From positions 18,711,956-18,775,955 of the forward strand of contig OX243817.1 of assembly GCA_945859605.1 (NCBI GenBank): a stretch of DNA of 64,000 nucleotides, given 5' to 3'. Both the position numbers and the translations under genes were made by a program. The notes below the pieces were generated by a model. It did no database searches. It was not told the origin of the DNA and saw only the letters and a list, made by a program, of their open reading frames with translations. The stretch's first letter is position 1. Each line of letters opens with the position of its first letter. Shown in pieces: positions 13,001-21,000 of the stretch. Source of the DNA: Lumbricus rubellus (lineage: Eukaryota > Annelida > Clitellata > Crassiclitellata > Lumbricidae).

Positions 13001-13089
13001 AAGTTGGTTTGCGAGTCATGCATCGAACAACAGTCAAAGGATTGTTTCCACCTAAAAAGAATTACTCGGTTCAGCCACAGCAGGCGTGA
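1056..13089 (+). CDS. TauD/TfdA-family Fe(II)/2-oxoglutarate-dependent dioxygenase, four exons
   Basis: Exons 1056-1455, 11833-11972, 12633-12788 and 12919-13089 join in phase to give 288 residues, the usual length for this family. All introns are GT-AG, and the last two acceptors end in TGCAG and TTTCAG. Seen: the metal-binding HxD in WHVDGSF (H107, D109); GDTVFAPLNELI, formed exactly across junction 1 (family motif GDT); a distal histidine in DNLAVGHEA (H248); and two arginines (R264, R268) placed to bind 2-oxoglutarate. Known for the family: oxidative cleavage or hydroxylation of small substrates such as taurine, aryloxy acids or sulfate esters, using O2 and 2-oxoglutarate. The substrate here cannot be read from sequence. 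I start at ATG 1056, the first methionine of the frame. Intron 1 is 10.4 kb and holds an antisense gene and a large transposon. No signal peptide is evident, so it is probably cytosolic. The family is secure; the substrate is unknown. Confidence 0.9.
1456..3139. other. Proximal part of dioxygenase intron 1, no gene seen
   Basis: AT-rich intronic sequence between exon 1 and the first SINE. Short frames, for example at 2292-2498, contain ATAC repeats and lack coding character. Nothing else recognised. Confidence 0.4.
3140..3400 (-). repeat. tRNA-derived SINE, diverged copy
   Basis: Shares the order of short blocks with the SINE at 13515-13729: a TTTATT tail, then AATAGCAACCTACAAA, a GGGGC-rich segment, CTCTCGC(T/A)CT and GCCAGYGTGTTA. 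Read on minus it runs from a tRNA-like head to an AATAAA-containing tail (complement at 3153-3158). It lies a few bases downstream of the TPR-TIR stop codon and carries the first AATAAA after that stop, so it may supply that gene's poly(A) signal. The B-box-like part is degenerate. Confidence 0.55.
3405..6058 (-). CDS. TPR-TIR domain protein with an apparent frameshift
   Basis: Two coding blocks: 6058-4215 and 3751-3405, joined by a GT-AG intron (acceptor TTCTGCAG). The first block has a phase change in a run of six T (5097-5102 on +): frame one is open to 5051, and frame two opens just after the run. Dropping one base gives about 730 residues. Residues about 1-590 are TPR-like helical pairs (for example ALAYLADTFSIEN, ARLAHCLWALDSWRPAVECL). 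The C-terminus is a TIR domain: box 1 YEYDFIILNAGRD, then across the splice GFFPDRDIQLGQ (box 2, RDxxxG) and KKILIIVTSKFL. The WCxxE segment of enzymatic TIRs reads QCMMI, so the catalytic glutamate appears absent, which suggests scaffolding rather than NADase activity. Likely an innate immune or signalling adaptor (inference). An acceptor (TTTTTACAG) upstream of ATG 6058 implies a 5' UTR exon. The frameshift could be an assembly error, a pseudogene lesion or a missed 79-base intron. Confidence 0.75.
6100..7468. other. Upstream flank of the TPR-TIR gene, no gene recognised
   Basis: Unique sequence between the TPR-TIR gene and the large transposon, within dioxygenase intron 1. It should hold the promoter and a 5' UTR exon of the minus-strand gene, but I could not place either. 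No sustained coding frame. Confidence 0.35.
7585..8440. repeat. Left arm: six ~154-bp tandem units
   Basis: The phrase ATGGCGGACAAAATGGC recurs at about 7591, 7745, 7900, 8052, 8206 and 8360, with spacing of 152-155 bases. Each unit also carries TCAAGGAATGCGATGG and CAGATATGTAGCGCTGCA blocks. Several short frames across it (7792-8043, 7946-8215) are only translations of the repeat. Confidence 0.85.
8441..10385. pseudogene. Decayed interior of the large transposon
   Basis: About 1.9 kb between the inverted arms with no long frame. On plus, 9350-9790 reads as protein-like segments broken by stops and shifts, including LAITGCDVLFT near 9750. TGCD is a motif I associate with large uncharacterised transposon-linked animal proteins. 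The resemblance is weak, and I name no function. Confidence 0.3.
10386..11280. repeat. Right arm: inverted copy of the ~154-bp array
   Basis: Complement of the left-arm units: GCCATTTTGTCCGCCAT recurs near 10764, 10918, 11070 and 11226, with more diverged copies near 10425 and 10635. The outermost unit and the unique segment (about 11230-11365) pair almost perfectly with 7469-7600, so the element could form a long hairpin. Confidence 0.8.
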
Positions 13090-13514
13090 AGGGAAGTCGT
13101 AGGTCAACGCTGATCTGTTGAGGGTTCCGATGCCAGCATTTAAAAAACTGACAATGCAAAGATTTATATACTGCCTGATGCCACAAATGTAAACGTCATG
13201 CTACTTAGTTAAATGGCAATTTAAGTGGTCACTCGTAGTTCAGAATTTTCAGTGTCGATGCACGAGTGATGAAGGAGTGCAGGCTGGCGCCGCTGCTGCA
13301 GCACTCTAGTTCCGCGCAAGATGTTGTTTGACGCTACGAAAAACAAAACAAAAGAAAAACTTAAAATTGTTAAACAGTGACCAACCGTTGGATATTAGAA
13401 CAATCTATCAAGAGATTGCTGTACAGAAGTTTTTACAGGTTTTTGATACATTTATCAATTGGTTAGACTTTATAGCATTATATGGCTCTTATAAGAAGTA
13501 GCAATTAGTAGCAT
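13090..13514. other. 3' flank of the dioxygenase gene, no gene seen
   Basis: Presumed 3' UTR and intergenic sequence. No canonical AATAAA was noticed on plus between the stop codon and the SINE. No coding character. Confidence 0.35.
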
Positions 13515-13729
13515 AGTAATAATAATAATATCTTTTCTTTATTGAAACGCCTGCAAGACGCACTGCGCTTTACATTTACAAGTTATACAGTAATCTTAAT
13601 TAAACTTAACTACCCACTGAGCGGACAGCTTTGTAATTACAATGGCGCTAATAGCAACCTACAAATTAAATCCGCCCAACGGGGGCTCGAACCTGCTGCT
13701 ACCTCTCGCACTCTTGGCCAGTGTGTTAA
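13515..13729 (-). repeat. tRNA-derived SINE, main part (split by piggyBac)
   Basis: On minus the B box reads GGTTCGAGCCC within AGCAGGTTCGAGCCCCCG, preceded by CACACTGGCCAAGAGTGC. The 3' tail has CAATAAAG and an ATT-rich end. The A-box end lies on the far side of the piggyBac insertion (15806-15830: GTTCGGTAGAGTACTAG on minus), so the two pieces were one SINE before the TTAA insertion. Confidence 0.75.
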
Positions 13730-13879
13730 CCCCTTTACCGTCCATTAAAATTTTTAAATCTGTCACCAAAACGGCCAATTTTTTTTGAATTTTTTTTTGC
13801 GAAATTTCAAGAATCTCCTTCAAACCGTATAAAAAACATGGAAGAAAGTTAATAATTGTCTCCTTCATCGTCCCGGATG

Positions 13880-15598
13880 TCAGTAATTTGATTTAGTGTG
13901 GTAGACCTCGAAGCAAGGAATCGGACACAATCCCACGTCACATTCTTGGCAATGGTACCGTGTTTCCTTCCTCAGTTTCTTGCCATCTGGACCTGCTTTA
14001 GAGCAGCAGACCTTGCAGCATCTTGTTGGAGCCTGCTTCTTTTCGTTTGGTGGGATGAATTTCATGAAGTGGCGACCAGTAAGCCTCAGCGGGTTCGAAT
14101 CAGTAAGAGATGGTCGACCTCTTTTGGCCAGATGATGAGTGCTGAGGTGCTCCTGCAGAAGTCTCTCCACCAGTTGCATTCTGAACTGCAAATGATTAAT
14201 TTTGGTCCCAGGATTGTCCTTCTTGAAGAGGATGTATGAGTTCAGCACGCATTGGTTCAGAATGTGGCAGAACTGCTTCTTGTACCAGACTTTGCGTCGC
14301 TTGCGCTCGGTCGGATATGCAGTCAACATCTGATCAGCAAGATCCACGGCCCCCATGTTTTTGTTGTAGGTGACTACAGCAACAGGCTTCTGATTGTCGC
14401 CACGGTGAGTTTTGACTGTGGTCATTTCGTCGTTGTGAAAGGTTGAAAGAACACTGACTTCGCGCTTGTCCATCCACTTCAGAGCCATGAGATCCGTAGA
14501 AAAGTAAGCAATTGTCTGACCTTTGGAAAGTTTCTTCTTCAGCTGAACAGGCATATTCTTCCTGTTCAAACGAACCGTCCCGACAGCATCGGTTTTGTTG
14601 AGACGAAGCTGTCGAAACAGAGCAGGAGATGAATACCAATTGTCCATGAATATGGCATGTCCCTTTCCAAGAAGATCTTTGGATAAAGTCAGGACAATTC
14701 TCGAAGAAGTGAGGCCATCGTCCGATTCACCCAGTTGCATTCCAGCTCCTGTGTGGACGATTGAGTTCCAGATGTAGCCTGAACGGCTTTCACATAGTTC
14801 GTATGATTTGAGACCAAATCTTGCTCGCTTCAGTGGAATATATTGCTTCATGGCGAGCCGTCCCTTCCACAACATCAGAGATTCGTCGATCGCAAGATTT
14901 TGCTCCGGTATATACACAGTGGAAAATTGCTTTATGATCATTGAGAAGAAAGGCTTGATCTTTGCAAAGGATTTCTCGCCTGGATGAGAAAAGGTCTCTG
15001 GCAGTGTGGCATTGTTCATGAAATGTAGGCATTTCAGAAGCATGCTGAATCGCTTCTCAGTCATAATTGATCTGACAAAGTGGCTATCCACGAGGGGATT
15101 TGTGCTCCAGTACATTTCGACTTCAGGCTTCGGAAAAATGCCCTGGTAAATCAAAATGGAGATAAAAACCAAGAGCTCACTTTGGTCAGCATCAACCCAT
15201 TGTGACAGCCTTGACTTTGGTTTTCGAAGGCCTTGAATCAGCTCCTTAGCACGTCTGTTCGTCTCTTCAACCATCATTTCTAACGCTTCACCAGTCAGAA
15301 ACAATCTAAAGTATTGTAAAACATCACTTGTGTCCGAAATTGGCGCCTTTCGTCCAGGTGATCCAGTGAAATCCAGTCGCGTGGGTTCATTGCACTGTCT
15401 GTCAGACCACGCGAAATTTGATCCAGCATCGTAAATCACTGTCTCCGTGCTTTGCGTACTTTCATTGCTATCCGACTGTTCGAAATCATCCTCACTCGAC
15501 TCTACGTCACTTTCGCTGTCGACTACCGACGATTCATCGCTGTCATCTAAGAGAATCTTACGAACTTGACTAGCGCTGTACGCTCTCTTCGACGCCAT
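13880..15598 (-). CDS. piggyBac-like transposase, intact
   Basis: 572 residues from ATG 15598, uninterrupted and of normal length. The N-terminal ~70 residues are acidic and serine-rich (DDSDESSVVDSESDVE), as is usual before the catalytic part. Catalytic-domain landmarks of the DDE_Tnp_1_7 family are visible: AIDESLMLWKGR (first D), IFMDNWYSSPALF (second D) and GAVDLADQM (third D). The C-terminus has a cysteine-rich zinc-binding domain (CCKVCC...CQEC...LCPIPCFEVYH) used in this family for binding transposon ends. It is the only gene of the element and should catalyse TTAA-specific cut-and-paste transposition in the nucleus. It could be domesticated, but the flanking inverted repeats argue that it still belongs to the transposon. 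Confidence 0.95.
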   Translation of the reverse strand: MASKRAYSASQVRKILLDDSDESSVVDSESDVESSEDDFEQSDSNESTQSTETVIYDAGSNFAWSDRQCNEPTRLDFTGSPGRKAPISDTSDVLQYFRLFLTGEALEMMVEETNRRAKELIQGLRKPKSRLSQWVDADQSELLVFISILIYQGIFPKPEVEMYWSTNPLVDSHFVRSIMTEKRFSMLLKCLHFMNNATLPETFSHPGEKSFAKIKPFFSMIIKQFSTVYIPEQNLAIDESLMLWKGRLAMKQYIPLKRARFGLKSYELCESRSGYIWNSIVHTGAGMQLGESDDGLTSSRIVLTLSKDLLGKGHAIFMDNWYSSPALFRQLRLNKTDAVGTVRLNRKNMPVQLKKKLSKGQTIAYFSTDLMALKWMDKREVSVLSTFHNDEMTTVKTHRGDNQKPVAVVTYNKNMGAVDLADQMLTAYPTERKRRKVWYKKQFCHILNQCVLNSYILFKKDNPGTKINHLQFRMQLVERLLQEHLSTHHLAKRGRPSLTDSNPLRLTGRHFMKFIPPNEKKQAPTRCCKVCCSKAGPDGKKLRKETRYHCQECDVGLCPIPCFEVYHTKSNY

Positions 15599-15677
15599 TG
15601 TGGATAAAGGTGCTATATAAATTCAAAAATATGTTCCATCTGGCGAATAAATGATAACTAAACCCATATATATCTTT

Positions 15678-15797
15678 CCCCGAGAGAGACTCGGGCTTGC
15701 CGATTAGCTGTCCGCTTGCAACGTACAGCCCGAGTCCCACTCGGGCTAGCCGTATAATGAAAGATAACGCAGCCCGAGTGCCACTCGGGGTAGCCGG
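15678..15797. promoter_or_regulatory. Three subterminal palindromes in the piggyBac 5' end
   Basis: CCCGAG(T/A)..(A)CTCGGG followed by TAGCCG or TTGCCG occurs at 15678-15701, 15728-15752 and 15772-15797, spaced 44-50 bases. Each is a near-perfect hairpin. They sit between the transposase start and the terminal repeat, so they may be transposase binding sites or part of the promoter. This is inference. Confidence 0.6.
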
Positions 15798-15805
15798 TAA
15801 AGGGG

Positions 15806-15830
15806 TTAACTAGTACTCTACCGAACACCC
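15806..15830 (-). repeat. A-box end of the SINE split by piggyBac
   Basis: On minus, GTTCGGTAGAGTACTAGTTAA is a tRNA-like 5' end with an A-box-like GGTAGAGTAC. Joined across the TTAA to 13725 it completes the SINE head. It is followed outward by a C12-type homopolymer (about 15829-15840). Confidence 0.6.
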
Positions 15831-15897
15831 CCCCCCCCCCGCGTAATAAATAAATCACAAGTTTATCAACAGCATGAAAGAAGATGGTGAAAGGTAG

Positions 15898-17963
15898 CTA
15901 CCTCAGCTGAAGCAGGTACTGTGCGTTCTGTATCTGATCGGCAGTACCAGTGATGGTGATGACACGGTCACTTCCACCATCCGACGCATCGTTCAGCTCC
16001 ACATCTGCACCAGACTCCTGTCTGATGCGCTTTATGTTTTGTCCGCTTTTACCAATGATTATGCCAGCCAGCTAAAGAACAATAGACATTGAAATAATGA
16101 ACTGCGAGACTGCAATTTGTGGCGTTTTAACATGAACGTCTAAAGATGCATCTCATGTAAAGCAGCAATAAAGTATTACTTTAAAAAACTTTCAGCTAAC
16201 CTACCATAAAATCTGCATACATGAAGAGGAAAATATCAAACTGTATCCGCAATGAAGGTAGTCTCATTGTAATTAGAAAGCTCAAAGATGTAAACCCTGA
16301 TTTTGGCACTACTACTAACTATTGAATTTTAAAGTACATAATTTGTTCCATATTTACTAACAACACTGTTCTACATGTAGTTAAACTCAGCAAAACATCT
16401 AAACAAAGGTTTATTAATTTTCTTGCTTCAGTTGAGGTACTGTATAGTGTATAATATATTATTATTGCCTGTTTAGCATCTTTGGTCTGATTAAACAAGA
16501 TCAATAATACTATTATGTTGCTGTCTAAATGTCAAACAACAAAGACTTGAACAACCAATATTGCAAGCATTTTATTTCAAAAGTGCAAGACGCTTTTTAA
16601 ACAGAATTTTACACTGTTATATTAGTGTATTTGTGTATCATTTTAAAGTGACTTTGTTAATAGTTATTGGTGTTCTGATCTCAGAGAACATCGAAACTGA
16701 ATTCCACTGCAAAAAGTCTAATGTATTAAATTCCATTGCAAAAGTCTAATGTATTAAATTCCATTGCAAGTCTAATGTATTAAATTCCATTGCAAAAGTC
16801 TAAGGCCTAAAAAAATGTTGTGTTTCCGGTAACATAGCTAAAAAAATTGGGTAGGTAGGTCGGAAAATATTTTTATTTTGTAAAATATTTTTATGCAGTG
16901 GCTATCCGAAAAAGTATACCCCACTTGTCTTTTTTGCACGCTGAAACAAAGTACGTGCTCTAAGCAAGTATAAACTGCCTATTTCCCCGACTGTCTGCAC
17001 CTAAAACTGCTCTAGAAACAGTCATATTAATTTCATTTTGTTGACGTCTCTTATGTTATGTCAATACAAATGTTAAAAAAATATTTTTTGAAAATAAATT
17101 TTTTTACAAAAATATTTGGGTCACGGCCGTAAAAATGGGTCGGTCGGGTTACCGGAAACACAACAATTTTTTTGTTACGCCTAATGTATTGATTTGACAC
17201 AAATTTCAGTACTCACATCAGATGGGATGCTGACTTGCTGAGCAGTGCGAGGACCAGAAGAGGCACTGCTGAGGCTTCCCAGACTGAAACGTTAATCACA
17301 CAACAATTCAGCGTGCAGAAAAGATTAGAACTGTACAATGACAGTGCAAACATTCTGTGAGCATCATTATAACTTTCATCATTCTCACCATTCGTAACCA
17401 AATGAACCAAAATAAGTGAGACAGTCATGCCAAACACATCTATAACATAGCAAGGTTACTTGACTTTGATATCATTGTTATACATGAGCGCCTCTGGGTA
17501 GTTTCTTGCGCTATATAAATGCTCTGAATGAATGAATGAATGAATGAATGTGGCAACAAACTTGATGTTGAAGATCATCCAAAACAAAGATTGTATATAC
17601 ACAGAGTTTAACCTTTGATGCTATTTTGCCAATGCATTACAAACAACGCAAAAAAACTACTTCTCAGTCACATAGCTACTGACATCTAAATGTGCCAAAA
17701 CATTTGCAATAACATTAACACAATGCCTCTCACTGATTTAACAAACGAACGAAACATAACATACCCTCCTCGATCTCTGCTTCCGCTGGCCCCAAATCCC
17801 GAGCCTCTCGAACTGCCACCCCTGTCCCTAAATTATAAAGACACAGCAACAAAATACATCCTTAGACAGATCAAACATTGAGAATTTCTTACAAAAGCTC
17901 CACCCTTCTTTTTACTTGTCAATTATCTCACCCCAATACCAAGTAGCAGGCCTTGCTCTGTGT

Positions 17964-18003
<40 letters not shown>

Positions 18004-21000
18004 AAGTCACTTAACTACATGTAATATTTCAGTAAACTGAATCTGAGGCATCAACTGTTATAACTGAAAAGCAGAAAGCATAATATTTGCCTTGGACAAG
18101 CACTATACATTTTTGATTCAGAGCAACGACAACAAGAAAGTAAGCTTAATTTACCTGTCACGCCCTCGGCCGCCTCCACCACCTCCTCCTCCTCCACGGC
18201 CACCAAAGTCGTCAAAGTAACCACCGTAGTCACGAACTGCAGACTCCATGTAATTTATTGGATCATATTGGTTGTTCATTCCTTTTGGCGGCCACTAATA
18301 ATAACAATCAGTTGTATAATTACAAATCTGCCACTCGTAAATCTTATGACAATCAGTTACTTCACTAATCAAGACACAAGTCCACAAGTGTGTCCTAATC
18401 AACCATGTAGTCTTTGAAAGTTCAGCGGCATGTTCCATGATGATGATGATGAAGAGTTCTCTGGCTATATGCTCCTAGGTATCAGACGTGTCAGGTGGTT
18501 TCCCATTGCCTTCTTCACAGATAATAGTGGGTCAGCAACTTGTCCAAGGTCACTACGTAGTGGTTTGCGGTAGATTCTAATCTGCAACTCTTCGGTCAAC
18601 AGGCACCAAACTTACCGCTAAACCACCGCGTTCCATAATTATGTTTTAAAAAACTGCCAATTTCAAAACAATATATCATGACAATAGCTTAAAACCAGAC
18701 CAAACAAAGGAAAACATGAAGTCATCATTGCTCAGCATTCAGACCTAAAGAAGACACCAAAGAAACATCAACCTATGTCCAATACGAAAAGTTGGTGATG
18801 AACATTCACAGATGCCATATGATGCACCCAAAACCGATCTATAAATGGGCTTTCACGTATAATGCAGAAACCTGTTTCAGACGTCATGTGTGTCTTTAAC
18901 ATACGAACAAGTGCTTTTTGTCATCAGTTTGACAATCAAAAGCAGTTTAAAAACTCACCCTGTCATAGTTTTAAGACAATGCATCAAAGAAAAGACAGTG
19001 ACATTACTAACTGTTTTCAGCATGTCCATAATACTGGTGATGCACTTCTGAACATTGTGCGCTTTGCCAGTGACCTGGACCGTTCGGTCAGTTGATCTTG
19101 GACAGCATTCCGGGAAGACCTTTATGTCAATGTCATGATCCTGACGAAATTCTTTCAGCTTCGAGCCAGCCTTCCCAATAACACAACCAGCCTGGCTCTG
19201 GTGAATTAGCATCTTCAGCTCAGCTTCATCCGGATCACGACGAGATTTGAATTTCTGGGAAGAAACAAGAAAATTATGTTTCAGCATTTTGATCATTTAA
19301 TTTTAGAATTAGTTTTGCCGACTGAAAAATCAGTGCATGAAACTGTTTAAAAACCAGTTTCAGAAGTAGAATAAAATAACTCACTCAGAGCTCTAGTTTT
19401 TGAAAAGTCATAAATTTAATCCATTCAACTTACTTGTCGGAAAACAAAATATTTTTAAAAATTTAACAACAAACTAACTAAGCATGACATTATGATCTTG
19501 CACATGTATGCCTAATCCATACTGTTCTTATGTGCAGTTAATATTTAAGTGTGAGTACAAGTCAGTCTCTCATATTACCAATGCAAATCTTAAGCAGAGT
19601 TCACTCAATTTGTTAGACTCTTCCATGCATAGACATGTCACCGTAGCAAAAGTGAGTCTTGATTTATTTATTCATGAAACAGTCAACGAGTAGAAAGAGA
19701 TAAGTACAGCTTATACAAATACTACAAAAGAATGATGACCAAAATAAAAGGTCTCAATATGCATATTCTTACATCATCAAAACCTTTTATGATTTCTTCA
19801 ACCACACTGCCAATGCCGTTCAGCTCTCCAGTTATGATGACAATTCTGTCAAAACAAATATAAAAATCTTAATAACGGGACTCAAAGAATTAAAGCAGCT
19901 CTAGACACAGCAATCAGGAATAAATTTAGTTTATGTCTTCCAATCAAGAAGAAGCCTATGGCAACACTGCACCAAGATAAAGGCAATGTATCCAATGTTC
20001 CACAGCATGGTATTGGGGAGCCACATATAAAAAAGCCCACTTTCAATTTCTCAAGAAATCAACATACGTTTCTCCAGTATATATCAGTGAATGTTAGAGC
20101 AGTATCACAGCACTCCGTCTGTACAATGAAAAGTTACAAGAAAATGGCTAAGTATACGCCTCAGAAGTCTATATGGCAGCATTCAGAATATGACGTGGAA
20201 TGTGCAATACGTCAGAAAATTTACCGGTATCACTCCTCAAAATCTCCTGAATTTTGTGAGACATCTCACGGCCAAAGACATCATTATTAACTAGTCCTAT
20301 ATCTGCACCAAAGTCTCCACTTCATACTGGCTACAGATTTCACAATGTCACAAAAATTTCCCCTTCAAATGATAACTTTTTGTTTTTAATATGCTTGCAT
20401 GTGACTGACATTTTATAATCTTAAAATCTGCTTTATTGCTTAAAATTCAGCAGTCTGGCCAATTTAGATGTCAGTCAGAATTACCAAAACTGAACAAGGA
20501 CTGGGAATTTTGAAGTATACCGTAATTACTAATAAACACAGTTGAGGTATTTGTCACAGACCTGTTTTATCTGACTATTCCAATTCCAACATTATTACTT
20601 AGTTTTCTATTAGGGCTGTTAAAAAAAGCTACATTAATAACTGTCTAAATGAAGCAAATCAAAATACTTAAATGCTGGACTTAAGAAATCTAGCAGCAGC
20701 TCTAGCATGCAATAAATAGTGCTAGTAGAGAGCACACATGAAAAAATCTTAATAATTCTTTTAGAAAAAATCTTGTACGTGCAATACCTGACCATTTCCT
20801 TTTAATTTATTCCTTAACTTTCATCAACACTCATTTTTCTCATTTACTGTACACAAAATTTAACCCTTTGAACTCGGAGTTCCCTTAACGCTATGGATAA
20901 CAGGCCGGTTTTCCGGCCTGTCGGGTTCAAAGGGTTAAGAATCAAAAATGCATCACGAAAGTATGGTAATTAATTCTTGATTCGCACTCTTCCTGATGAG

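Larger units (their letters stand above)
13730..15805. mobile_element. Complete piggyBac-like transposon, TTAA target duplication
   Basis: 2076 bp bounded by TTAA at 13726-13729 and 15806-15809. Terminal inverted repeats are CCCCTTTACCG (left) and CGGTAAAGGGG (right). It contains one uninterrupted transposase frame on minus. The 5' side of the transposase has three subterminal palindromes (15678-15797) that the other end lacks. TTAA duplication with C-run termini is the signature of the piggyBac superfamily. Intact ends plus an intact frame mean recent, possibly still competent, insertion (inference). Confidence 0.95.
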
